A stretch of 17,609 nucleotides of DNA from an uncultured Treponema sp. Its GTDB lineage: Bacteria; Spirochaetota; Spirochaetia; Treponematales; Treponemataceae. Of this stretch, positions 1-7,201 are shown in pieces (the first letter of the stretch is position 1; every line of letters starts with the position of its first letter). Location: contig CAJPOL010000031.1 of the NCBI GenBank assembly GCA_905372265.1, forward strand, positions 1 through 17,609. Reading direction: 5' to 3'. Position numbers and translations under genes: made by a program. The notes under the pieces are model-generated. The model had not been told where the DNA came from and ran no database searches. It saw only the letters and a list, made by a program, of their open reading frames with translations.

Positions 1-1
1 A

Positions 2-1939
2 TATATGCTCGCTCTTTTGTCAAATCACCCCGATGTACGGAATGCCGATAATAGTTTTAATAGCTATTTCTCAAAAACCGAGCCATCAAATATCAATACT
101 ATTGAAAAGAGCTCAAAAGAATTGGCTGTTTTTGACCTCTTTAAAAATATTGATAAAACTCACCCTGATTATGTATGCGTTTTTATGGGAACAAAATGGG
201 GCGGTTATACATCAACTTGTGATACTGCTTTATCAGGCGGCTACGATCCAAGAAAACGGACATGGTATGAAGCCGCTTTTAAAACGCCGGATATTCCTAT
301 TATCACGGAAGCATACCGTTCTACTGTCGGGGATACCGTTATTTGCCTCTCGCAGAGTGTACTTTCTTCTCAAAATGAACATATCGGCGCTGTCAGTATA
401 GAAGTTACTTTAAAAACATTAAGTGAAATGTTGAACAATCTGGTAATCGGAAAAACCGGCTATATTATGATAATACAGAATGACGGTACAATATTGGCTG
501 ATCCTAAAAATACTGCTTTCAATTTCAAAAAACTGAAAGATATCCCTGATTTTGCCGATTTGGATGACTCTCATTCGGGAAGTAAGACTGTTATGGTGGA
601 TAATCAAAAATGGATGGCAGAGATATACACTATTAACGGTTTAAACTGGAAATTGATTGCTCTTATGCAAGAAGATGAAGTTTTTTCAGACTATTATCGG
701 GTGCTGCGTTCCATTTTCGTGATAAGTATGCTGCTGTTATTCGTTTTTCTGACTATTGCTCTGACGCTTGCGCTCTATATGACAAAACCGTTAAATACGG
801 CTGTGAAAGCGTTAAAAAATATAGCTGAAGGTGAAGGGGATTTGACTGTACGTTTACCGGTTCTCGGCAACGATGAAATTACCGATATGTCCGGATATTT
901 CAACGAAACAATTAAAAAAATCGGTAAATCAATACAAGCTGTTGGAATGAATTGTACTACGATGAAAGCAGTTGGAGAAGAATTGGCTTCCAATATGACC
1001 GAAACCGCAAGCGCAATACACCAAATCAGCGCGAATATCGACGGCGTAAAACAGCAAGCAGTAACGCAAGCAGCAAGCGTTAGTGAAACTGCCGCGACCA
1101 TCGAAGAAATTGTACGGACAATTCAACAGCTGAACACCAGTATCGAAATGCAGGCAGCAAGTGTTGCGCAATCTTCTTCCTCCGTAGAACAAATGGTGGC
1201 CAACATTGCTTCTATCGGGCAAACGCTCGGTAAAACCGATGAAGCTATCAAAAGCCTTACAACAGCGACCGGAGACGGCAAAGCAACACTCGTAACATCC
1301 AACACCGTTACGCAAAAGATAGCAGAAGAGTCAGGATCTCTTATGGAAGCAAGCAGCGTTATCCAGCATATTGCCTCGCAGACGAATCTTTTAGCGATGA
1401 ATGCCGCGATCGAAGCAGCTCACGCAGGGGAAGCGGGGAAGGGCTTTGCCGTCGTTGCTGATGAAATCCGTAAGCTCGCCGAAGAATCTTCGACGCAGGG
1501 AAAGACCATCACCACCACGCTTAAAACCTTATCAGGCGAAATTGAAACGCTCTCCGCCTCTTCCAAAACAGTGGAAGAAAAATTCAATACGATTTTTGCC
1601 CTTGCCGAGCGGGTTAAAGAAATGAGCGCGCGGCTGACCGAATCGATGCGAGAGCAGGAGAACGGTAGTAAAGAAGTACTGGCCGCAATTAAGAGTATCA
1701 ACACGGTAACGGTGGAGGTGCAGGCGGGTTCCGAAGAAATGCTGAAAGGCGGAGAAGGTGTCGCACAAGAAATGCGGAAGCTCGACGACCTTACCCGCGT
1801 CATCACCGACAGCATGAACGAGATGGCTTCCGGCGCGGTGCAGATTAACAACGCCGTGCAGGAAGTCAACGAGATTACGCAAAAGAACAAGCGGAGTATT
1901 GAGAATCTCACGGAGGAAGTTGGGAAATTCAAAGTATAA
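2..1939 (+). CDS. Methyl-accepting chemotaxis protein, 5'-truncated by the window edge
   Basis: Transmembrane chemoreceptor that senses ligands outside the inner membrane and controls CheA through CheW. The frame is open to the window edge, so the ATG at 5 is probably internal: the usual N-terminal membrane segment and the start of the sensor domain are missing. About residues 1-230 form a dCache-like periplasmic domain (motifs RKRTWYEAA and GYIMIIQNDGTILADP). One membrane segment lies at about 237-259, a HAMP domain at about 260-312, and the coiled-coil signalling domain runs to residue 644. The hairpin tip is unmistakable (QTNLLAMNAAIEAAHAGEAG, then KGFAVVADEIRKLAEES). The C-terminus ends in EVGKFKV, with no CheR-binding pentapeptide of the NWETF type. 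CheR and CheB encoded at 9809-11873 would be its adaptation enzymes. The first 900 bases look more A+T-rich than the last 500. The class is certain; the ligand cannot be told. Confidence 0.95.
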   Translation, partial: YMLALLSNHPDVRNADNSFNSYFSKTEPSNINTIEKSSKELAVFDLFKNIDKTHPDYVCVFMGTKWGGYTSTCDTALSGGYDPRKRTWYEAAFKTPDIPIITEAYRSTVGDTVICLSQSVLSSQNEHIGAVSIEVTLKTLSEMLNNLVIGKTGYIMIIQNDGTILADPKNTAFNFKKLKDIPDFADLDDSHSGSKTVMVDNQKWMAEIYTINGLNWKLIALMQEDEVFSDYYRVLRSIFVISMLLLFVFLTIALTLALYMTKPLNTAVKALKNIAEGEGDLTVRLPVLGNDEITDMSGYFNETIKKIGKSIQAVGMNCTTMKAVGEELASNMTETASAIHQISANIDGVKQQAVTQAASVSETAATIEEIVRTIQQLNTSIEMQAASVAQSSSSVEQMVANIASIGQTLGKTDEAIKSLTTATGDGKATLVTSNTVTQKIAEESGSLMEASSVIQHIASQTNLLAMNAAIEAAHAGEAGKGFAVVADEIRKLAEESSTQGKTITTTLKTLSGEIETLSASSKTVEEKFNTIFALAERVKEMSARLTESMREQENGSKEVLAAIKSINTVTVEVQAGSEEMLKGGEGVAQEMRKLDDLTRVITDSMNEMASGAVQINNAVQEVNEITQKNKRSIENLTEEVGKFKV

Positions 1940-1979
1940 ATAGACCGCAGGGAACGCAAAGATCACAAAGTTTTTGTAA

Positions 1980-2371
1980 GAGCCTGTCCGAAAAAGTGTG
2001 TAAATGGATATTCGTATATTAGCCGATTGGACCCGTTTGTCAAATAGTATGACTTGCCTGATTTACTGCCAATGCCCAATTTCTAATCGGCATTGTCCGG
2101 CGCTTACTCGCATTCAGTATCGCCAAATACATCACTTTATAAATCGAATCGTCATGCTGAAGTTCAAACTTTCAATAGCATTCGTTGTCTAAATTGCTTT
2201 GCGAATATCCTCAGGATAATTAAATAGGGGCGCCCTCTTTTCATGCTTGGGGATAATCAATGGTTCAAACGTACTGTTGCAGTCATGGGGAACTTCTAAC
2301 TCGGCTGTCCTATTGTCGTCTAGAATCACTGTCTTTTTTTCAGCCATTTATACAATTCTTTTTACAGGGTC
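1980..2371 (-). mobile_element. Decayed, internally deleted IS256-family insertion element
   Basis: The left end at 1980-2004 reads gagcctgtccgaaaaagtg followed by tgtaaa, which is the terminal-repeat style of IS256-family elements. Positions 2347-2371 match the reverse complement of that end at 18 of 25 positions by eye, giving a candidate right terminal repeat. Between them lie transposase remnants on the minus strand. The total is about 390 bp, against about 1.3 kb for an intact element, so most of the transposase is gone. No flanking target duplication was found (tttttgtaa on the left, gaagaactg on the right), so either the right boundary is uncertain or the flanks have decayed. The remnant cannot encode an active enzyme. 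Confidence 0.75.
2040..2347 (-). pseudogene. IS256-family (Mutator-like) transposase remnant
   Basis: Reading the minus strand from an ATG at 2347 gives a piece typical of the transposase N-terminal third (AELEVPHDCNSTFEPLIIP, then KHEKR). It joins directly to the C-terminal motif FNYPEDIRKAI, an in-frame stop, and TTNAIESLN. After a frame change, KVMYLAILNASKRRTMPIRN (2138 downward) and WALAVNQ follow, ending at a stop at 2040. In intact IS256-family transposases these two parts are separated by over 200 residues that carry most of the DDE catalytic core. The gene therefore has a large internal deletion, a stop and a frameshift. Family assignment rests on the PEDIRK, TTNAIESLN and MPIRNW signatures, which are highly specific. 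Confidence 0.85.
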
Positions 2372-2397
2372 GAAGAACTGTCTACAACAGAATTAAG

Positions 2398-2568
2398 ATG
2401 CTTTCTAAAATGGATACGCTGAGCATGGGAAAGCGGGCTTGTATTTACGGCAATGATTTTAGAGCTCATATCCTTTTTTCACGGCTAGAAGCCCTGAACT
2501 TTAAACCCATCCTTGTTGACACGTTCTTTCATCTGTATAAAAATGAACTTAGATTGCTTGCGTCTTAA
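2398..2568 (+). CDS. Doubtful small ORF, unrecognised
   Basis: An open frame starts at the ATG at 2398 and encodes 56 residues. It contains a segment with a plausible strand-helix-strand pattern (KRACIYGNDF ... LNFKPILVDTFF). The frame stays open upstream to 2260, but that part crosses the IS256 remnant and is antisense to it. There is no clear Shine-Dalgarno sequence before 2398. I do not recognise the product. It may be the broken tail of a gene disrupted by the element, or chance. Beyond it, 2569-2655 holds nothing I can name. Confidence 0.2.
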   Translation: MLSKMDTLSMGKRACIYGNDFRAHILFSRLEALNFKPILVDTFFHLYKNELRLLAS

Positions 2569-2655
2569 TATAGGGATACCATCTCTTTTCATATCCTAAA
2601 ATATATCTTCGGAGTTTAAAGACATTCACTAGAGGGATGATAGATGTGTGTAGGA

Positions 2656-2729
2656 TGGGCAATGCTGGAATCGAACCAGCGACCCCAAGCGTGTCATGCT
2701 TGTACTCTAACCAACTGAGCTAATTGCCC
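2656..2729 (-). tRNA. tRNA-Val, anticodon GAC
   Basis: The minus strand folds into a standard 74-nt cloverleaf. The acceptor stem is GGGCAAT/ATTGCCC with discriminator A, the D arm is GCTC ... GAGT, and the anticodon stem is CAAGC/GCTTG around the loop ATGACAC. The T arm is GCTGG TTCGAAT CCAGC. The loop places GAC at positions 34-36, which reads valine codons GUC and GUU. CCA is not encoded: TCC follows the discriminator. It is transcribed away from ribonuclease Z, a tRNA 3'-processing enzyme, which starts 87 bp away on the other strand. Confidence 0.95.
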
Positions 2730-2742
2730 TTCGCTTAATTTT

Positions 2743-2772
2743 TATATAGTTTAAGATTGTAACGCATTTCAC
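2743..2772 (-). promoter_or_regulatory. Candidate promoter of tRNA-Val
   Basis: On the minus strand a -35-like GTGAAA (2772-2767) is followed by 18 bases and a -10-like TATATA (2748-2743), 13 bp before the tRNA 5' end. The fit is moderate and was read by eye. The same short interval must also hold the promoter of the divergent ribonuclease Z gene, for which I see no convincing match. Confidence 0.4.
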
Positions 2773-2792
2773 TATTTACGTCAAGAGGAGAA

Positions 2793-2819
2793 ATGGGTAT
2801 ACTAAGACGGTACTTATGA
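2793..2819 (+). CDS. Possible eight-codon leader ORF before ribonuclease Z
   Basis: ATG at 2793 opens a frame of eight codons (MGILRRYL). Its stop TGA (2817-2819) overlaps the ribonuclease Z start ATG (2816) in the form ATGA. The only strong Shine-Dalgarno sequence here, AAGAGGAG at 2783-2790, lies before this mini-ORF, although only 2 bases from its ATG. It is about 25 bases from the ribonuclease Z ATG. Translation of the leader could therefore feed ribosomes to rnz by coupling. This is inference; the short spacing argues against efficient use. Confidence 0.25.
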   Translation: MGILRRYL

Positions 2820-3742
2820 ATCTTGAAGCATTTATTTTAGGTTGCGGCGGTATGATGCCGTTGCCGTACCGGCATCTTACATCGGTGCTGCTCCGCCGCG
2901 AAGGCGATCTTTTTTTATTTGATGCAGGCGAAGGAACACAGGTTTCTTTACGCCGTTTGAATCTTCGATGGAAAAAAATCAATACTATTTTTATCAGTCA
3001 TACCCATGCCGATCATGTTACCGGATTGCCCGGTATTTTGATGCTGTCCGCACAAGTTGACCGCGATGAACCGCTGTATATTATCGGGCCGCCGAAAATC
3101 AAAGAATACATTGAAACAAGCCGGCGGGTGCTCGATATGTTTATCAATTATGAAATCATTATCCGCGAGATTACCGACCCCGGCGTTATTTATAAAACGG
3201 ATGAGTTTCAGGTGCGCGCTTTTTGGCTTGAACACACAAAACCCTGTCTCGGTTATGTATTTGAAGAATTTCCCCGTCCGGGCGCATTTGACCCTGAAGC
3301 TGCGCGCCGGCTTCATGTCCCATGCGGGCCGTTATGGTCGAAACTGCAAGCAGGAGAATCCGTAAAAGCATCGGACGGCAGCATCGTGGAAAGCAGTCAA
3401 GTGCTCGGCCCTCCCCGCAGCGGCCGCAAATTCAGTTTTGTAACCGATACGAAGTACTTACCGTCTATAGCCCCTGAGGTTGCCGGTTCGGATTTCTTTG
3501 TGTGCGAATCCATGTTTGAGAAGGGCATGGAACAAGACGCCGCCGAAAAAAAACATATGACGTGTACTCAAGCGGCGCTGATCGCAAAAGAAGCGGCGGT
3601 AAAAAAGATGGCGCTTATTCACTATAGTCCCCGCTATACCGACTATGAATTAAAGCAGCTCCTGAAAGATGCCCAGTCGATATTTCCGAATACCGTTTTG
3701 TCAAAAGACCGGATGATCGAGACAATTGAATATAGGGATTAA
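2816..3742 (+). CDS. rnz: Ribonuclease Z (tRNA 3' endonuclease)
   Basis: Cytoplasmic zinc-dependent endoribonuclease of the metallo-beta-lactamase fold that trims tRNA precursors at the 3' end. The N-terminus has GCGGMMP and FDAGEGTQ, followed by the metal-binding signature HTHADH at residues 62-67. Further candidate metal ligands are His140 (LEHTKPCLGYVF), Asp211 (FVTDTKYL) and His269 (LIHYSPRY), in the order expected for RNase Z. At 308 residues it matches the usual short form (about 300-310). The start at 2816 gives the normal family N-terminus but lacks a well-spaced Shine-Dalgarno sequence; see the leader ORF at 2793. Because the nearby tRNA-Val lacks an encoded CCA, this enzyme would be needed to make its 3' end. 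A hairpin follows 2 bases after the stop. Confidence 0.95.
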   Translation: MNLEAFILGCGGMMPLPYRHLTSVLLRREGDLFLFDAGEGTQVSLRRLNLRWKKINTIFISHTHADHVTGLPGILMLSAQVDRDEPLYIIGPPKIKEYIETSRRVLDMFINYEIIIREITDPGVIYKTDEFQVRAFWLEHTKPCLGYVFEEFPRPGAFDPEAARRLHVPCGPLWSKLQAGESVKASDGSIVESSQVLGPPRSGRKFSFVTDTKYLPSIAPEVAGSDFFVCESMFEKGMEQDAAEKKHMTCTQAALIAKEAAVKKMALIHYSPRYTDYELKQLLKDAQSIFPNTVLSKDRMIETIEYRD

Positions 3743-3744
3743 TC

Positions 3745-3780
3745 AACATACCCCGACGCAGAGCATCGGGGTATGTTGTT
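3745..3780 (+). terminator. Hairpin after rnz, probable terminator
   Basis: AACATACCCCGA (3745-3756) and TCGGGGTATGTT (3766-3777) form a perfect 12-bp stem around a 9-base loop, starting 2 bases after the rnz stop. The tail is only partly U-rich (GTTGTTCTC), so termination strength is uncertain. The core CGACGCAGAGC-TCGGGGTAT is shared with the dispersed repeat 40 bases downstream. This hairpin may therefore be a variant piece of the same element rather than an independent terminator. Confidence 0.65.
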
Positions 3781-3788
3781 CTCATAAG

Positions 3789-3861
3789 GTGGTTGCAGTC
3801 GGTTTTAATACCCTTTGTTACGACGCAGAGCGTCGGGGTATTAAACCCTCCGCACGAATAA
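3789..3861 (+). repeat. Dispersed palindromic repeat, copy 1
   Basis: This 73-base unit begins GTGGTTGCAGTCGG and ends CCCTCCGCACGAATAA. It recurs in the opposite orientation at 17539-17609 with only a few differences. Its core is an asymmetric stem-loop: TTAATACCC (3805-3813), a 7-base bulge TTTGTTA, CGACGC (3821-3826), loop AGA, GCGTCG (3830-3835) and GGGTATTAA (3836-3844). It has no coding frame. It resembles a REP-like or miniature mobile element; its orientation and flanks give no clue to function. The bases from 3862 to the kinase start at 3914 hold no clear signal. Confidence 0.85.
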
Positions 3862-3913
3862 GGTACCGCTAAAAGCTCGGCCTGTTTTTAGAGGGCGCCG
3901 GTAACAGGACTCT

Positions 3914-5020
3914 ATGTTTTTCCTACTGGAATGTTTTTTTGTCAATCTTTTTTGTATGCTTTCCTTACTATTAGGAACCGGAGCAGGCGAATCGAAAGTA
4001 TACTGGAGTATTCCGGCGGTGTCGGCTGCCCTTTGGTCAAAAATAATTGAAGAAAAAGCACTTTACTTCGCTATAGCATTCTGTTTCGGTATCGCTGTGT
4101 TTTTTGACGATGCGCTCGCAGCATTCGCTCCGGTGTTGATTATCGCCTCTCCCGAGCCGGTCTCCGGCAGCAGGCAGAATCACCAAAAGGCGCCGTTCAG
4201 CGTTTCTATTTTGCTTGTAAAGGGACTTTTGCTCGCCCTTACGTTTATTAGATGTAACACGCTCTTTTTTATCTTTACATTATTAATATTCTTTTACTCA
4301 ATAGCAAAGGTGTATTACATTGATGCCGAAGAAACGGTGATACGGTTAAAAGATACGCTTTCAGAGAATCAGCATGAGCTGGAAAAGCGTCAGCGCCGTA
4401 TTCAGACCGATGCATCAAAAAATGTAGAAATAGCCGTCCTCGCCGAGCGGAACCGCATTTCAGGGGCTTTACATAATTCTATCGGGCATACGATCAGTGC
4501 GGCTATTTTGCAGATCAATGCGCTTGGCTATATATCGACCCAAGCGGAAGTAAAAGAACAGCTTGGGATATTGCAAACTTCTTTGGAAAAAGGTATGACC
4601 GATATACGGGACTGCTTGCACAATATGCATAATGATTCTTTTGATTTACAAACAGTCTTGGAACAGCTGATTACAAATATCAGCGGACTGCGGATTATGC
4701 TTTCATGCAGGGCAGAAACGCTTCCGGCCCTGCTCAAGCACGATATTGTTTCAATCGTAAAAGAGTGCGTTTCAAATACAGTAAAGCACAGCGGCGCTTC
4801 GGAAATGGGGATCAGCATTCTCGAACAGACCGGCTTTTATTCCGTTTCCGTTTGGGATAACGGATGCGGCGCTTCAACTATGCAGCCGGTTCAGGGCATC
4901 GGCCTTTCAGTAGTGCGGGAGACGGTAGAAAGAAATGGCGGTATTATCAATATATATACCGATACAGGATTTAAAATTCATATTGTGTTTCCTAAACAAC
5001 ACGGAGGAACGGCGAAATGA
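3914..5020 (+). CDS. Membrane sensor histidine kinase, NarL/DesK type (HisKA_3)
   Basis: Inner-membrane kinase of a two-component system. Residues 1-135 are hydrophobic with several predicted membrane helices and little room for an extracellular domain, as in sensors that read signals in the membrane. A short coiled coil follows (about 140-175, KDTLSENQHELEKRQRR). The dimerisation box is ERNRISGALHNSIGHT, with His187 as the likely phosphoacceptor. The ATP-binding domain shows Asn288 (KECVSNTVKHSG), Asp315 (VWDNGCG) and GIGLSVVRETVERNGG. The residue after His187 is Asn188, where this family usually has Asp or Glu. ATG at 3914 is preceded by AGGA at 3906-3909. The stop overlaps the next gene by 4 nt (ATGA), so the response regulator is its partner. 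The signal is unknown. Confidence 0.9.
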   Translation: MFFLLECFFVNLFCMLSLLLGTGAGESKVYWSIPAVSAALWSKIIEEKALYFAIAFCFGIAVFFDDALAAFAPVLIIASPEPVSGSRQNHQKAPFSVSILLVKGLLLALTFIRCNTLFFIFTLLIFFYSIAKVYYIDAEETVIRLKDTLSENQHELEKRQRRIQTDASKNVEIAVLAERNRISGALHNSIGHTISAAILQINALGYISTQAEVKEQLGILQTSLEKGMTDIRDCLHNMHNDSFDLQTVLEQLITNISGLRIMLSCRAETLPALLKHDIVSIVKECVSNTVKHSGASEMGISILEQTGFYSVSVWDNGCGASTMQPVQGIGLSVVRETVERNGGIINIYTDTGFKIHIVFPKQHGGTAK

Positions 5021-5628
5021 CTGTTGTGATTATTGACGATGATCCGCTCGTTATATCATCCCTCAATACTATTCTTACTGCGCAGGGAATCACTGTCAGT
5101 GCTTCAGGTTCCGATGGAGATGAAGCGGAAGAATTGTTCGCCGCATATAAGCCGGATATACTGCTGATGGATATCCGGATGCAGCGCATGAGCGGCATAG
5201 AAGCTGCTGAACGCGTATTACAGAAACATAAAAAAGCAAAAATTTTGCTTCTCACTACTTTTAATGATGAAGAATACATTACCCGCGCATTGCATTTCGG
5301 CTGCAAGGGGTATCTACTCAAACAGAATATACAAGCCTTGACGCCTGCACTCAATGCGGTAATGGCCGGAAGCATTGTCTTTGATTCCGAAACAGTAGAC
5401 AAACTGCCGCAAGTCAAGCCGGAGCGCAAGCAGTTTCAAGAATTAAATGAGCGGGAGCAGGATACGCTTGAATTACTGGCGGAGGGGCTTAATAATAAAG
5501 AAATAGCGCAACGTCTATCGCTGAGCGAGGGAACAGTACGCAACTATATTTCTTCAATTTTAGAAAAGCTCCGCTTGCGCGACCGCACTCAGCTGCTCGT
5601 TTACTATTACACGCGTGCTATCATATAA
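5017..5628 (+). CDS. DNA-binding response regulator, NarL/FixJ family
   Basis: Transcription regulator and output half of the two-component pair with the upstream kinase, whose stop it overlaps by 4 nt. Residues 1-120 form the receiver, with acidic residues Asp7-Asp9, phosphoacceptor Asp52 (LLMDIRM), Thr80 and Lys102 (GYLLKQN) all present. Residues about 138-200 form a LuxR-type helix-turn-helix (LNEREQDTLELLAEGLNNKE, then IAQRLSLSEGTVRNYISSIL). The length of 203 residues is normal for the family. Target genes cannot be told from the sequence. The pair may autoregulate or act on neighbours, but no direct repeat typical of a binding site stood out. No terminator is evident in the 97 bp before aroDE. 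Confidence 0.93.
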   Translation: MTVVIIDDDPLVISSLNTILTAQGITVSASGSDGDEAEELFAAYKPDILLMDIRMQRMSGIEAAERVLQKHKKAKILLLTTFNDEEYITRALHFGCKGYLLKQNIQALTPALNAVMAGSIVFDSETVDKLPQVKPERKQFQELNEREQDTLELLAEGLNNKEIAQRLSLSEGTVRNYISSILEKLRLRDRTQLLVYYYTRAII

Positions 5629-5725
5629 AGTGCGCATTTTCTCTTATTTTGCGTTCTCAGCTGAATATCTGGGTTTTAACGGATTCCCCCTTATATTTTC
5701 CGGCGGGATATGATATGGTACTGTA

Positions 5726-7201
5726 ATGCTGCCGAAAGTATGTCTTGTACTGACTGAAAATACAATTGAAAAAAATATCAAGCTTATTGAACGCTATCGG
5801 GACCGGATCGACGCAGCGGAATTACGCGCTGATTTTTTAACGCCGCAAGAGCTGCTGCATATCCGGAAATTTCCTTTACTCGCCGGCATACCGGTTATCC
5901 TTACCGTGCGGAGATTTCTGGATGGGGGGCTGTTCCGCGGCGGCGAGGGTTCCCGCATTATGCTCTTTGCGCAGGGACTTGCTTTTGCAGATACCGATCC
6001 GATCAAAAATTTTGCTTATCTTGACCTTGAATCCGATATGGAAGTCCCCAGTCTGGAAGAAGCGGCGCAGGCATTCAATATTACCATTATCCGTAGTTTG
6101 CACAGTATTAAGCAGCCGATTGCCGATATTGCCGCTCAAGTACAAAAAATCAGGCGAACCCAAGATGAAATCGTAAAAATTGCCTTTAGAGCGGAGTGCT
6201 TGAGCGATACAACGAATTTGTTTGATGAAGCAAAAAAGTGCAGCGGAGCGAATACGCTTATCGCAATGGGGGAATACGGCTTGCCGTCCCGTATTTTATC
6301 CCCGATGCTGCATTCGGCATTTGTCTATACAATGACTCCCGAATACATTGCCGCTCATAAACTGGAGAGAGAATACCTTGATCCGATTACGCTGCATACC
6401 CTCTACCGCTTCCGCTCACTCAATGAGCATACAAAGATATACGGGGTCGTGGGCGCCCATACCTCAAAGAGTTTAAGCCCCGCTATTCACAACTCGGGGT
6501 TTGAACGAAAGAACATCGATGCTGTCTATATCCCCATATCTTCCCCTACTATTGATCAAGCTGTTGCATTTACTAAAAGCGCAGGCTTAGCCGGTCTTTC
6601 AGTAACCCATCCTTTTAAATTCGATATTATACCGTTTCTCGATTCCCTGTACACAGAATCCAGAGGCTGCGGAGCGGTTAATACCGTTTTATGCAAGGAA
6701 CATGCATGGGAAGGCTTTAATACGGATATAGACGGTGTGTCAAAGTCGCTGCAGGAATTTCTCAATACGCGAAGCCTGCGGTTTAAACGGATCGCTATCA
6801 TCGGAACGGGAGGAGCAGCCCATGCAGCGGCTCATGCGGTTTACTTACTGCACGGCAAAGCCTGTATCTTCGGGCGTACCGCCGAAAAAGCGGAACAGCT
6901 TGCGCGGAAATACCGGTTTAAATGGGCTGTTCTCGACTTAGCCTCCATGCCGATCCTAAAAAAATATTCCGATGTAATGATTCAAACCACCTCAATCGGA
7001 ATGCAGGAAGGCGAAGATCCTTTAGAGTTTTATAGCTTTTCAGGTACGGAACATGTCTTTGATGTTATTTACAATCCCGAAAAAACAGCATTACTACGGC
7101 GGGCGGAAAATGCAGGCTGCAAGATTTCAAACGGATATGCTATGCTGCAGTACCAAGCGCAAAAACAATTTGAACTATTTACCGGAGGAGTATATGAATA
7201 A
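5726..7201 (+). CDS. aroDE: Bifunctional 3-dehydroquinate dehydratase (type I) / shikimate dehydrogenase
   Basis: Catalyses two consecutive steps of the shikimate pathway: dehydration of 3-dehydroquinate, then NADPH-dependent reduction of 3-dehydroshikimate. Residues 1-about 220 are a type I dehydratase with Arg/Glu motif AAELRADFL, active-site His126 (RSLHSIKQP) and Schiff-base Lys151 (VKIAFRAE). From about 235 the dehydrogenase begins (YGVVGAHTSKSLSPAIHNSG), with VTHPFK carrying the catalytic lysine, NTDIDG, the nucleotide-binding loop GTGGAAHAA and a final GYAMLQYQAQKQF. The fused arrangement is known from plants, chlamydiae and some bacteria. The start at 5726 is the first good family N-terminus, but only weak ribosome-binding sequence precedes it. 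The 3' end overlaps rpiA by 8 nt, so the two are co-translated. Confidence 0.93.
   Translation: MLPKVCLVLTENTIEKNIKLIERYRDRIDAAELRADFLTPQELLHIRKFPLLAGIPVILTVRRFLDGGLFRGGEGSRIMLFAQGLAFADTDPIKNFAYLDLESDMEVPSLEEAAQAFNITIIRSLHSIKQPIADIAAQVQKIRRTQDEIVKIAFRAECLSDTTNLFDEAKKCSGANTLIAMGEYGLPSRILSPMLHSAFVYTMTPEYIAAHKLEREYLDPITLHTLYRFRSLNEHTKIYGVVGAHTSKSLSPAIHNSGFERKNIDAVYIPISSPTIDQAVAFTKSAGLAGLSVTHPFKFDIIPFLDSLYTESRGCGAVNTVLCKEHAWEGFNTDIDGVSKSLQEFLNTRSLRFKRIAIIGTGGAAHAAAHAVYLLHGKACIFGRTAEKAEQLARKYRFKWAVLDLASMPILKKYSDVMIQTTSIGMQEGEDPLEFYSFSGTEHVFDVIYNPEKTALLRRAENAGCKISNGYAMLQYQAQKQFELFTGGVYE

Noticed and set aside
1420..1966. Long antisense frames opposite the chemoreceptor gene
   Set aside because: They mirror the low-stop pattern of the strongly coding plus strand and show no protein-family features.
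2004..2192. Plus-strand 62-codon frame
   Set aside because: It is antisense to the IS256-family transposase remnant, whose motifs on the minus strand explain the sequence.
3745..3861. Possible CRISPR array from the repeated CGACGC units
   Set aside because: Only two related units with unequal structure and no regular spacers; they are palindromic dispersed repeats.
4992..5429. 145-codon minus-strand frame opposite the response regulator
   Set aside because: A shadow of the response regulator coding region; serine-rich low-complexity product without motifs.
7053..7193. Extension of RpiA by 47 codons upstream of 7194
   Set aside because: The extension lies inside aroDE in another frame, has no family similarity, and 7194 has a strong Shine-Dalgarno sequence and the normal N-terminus.
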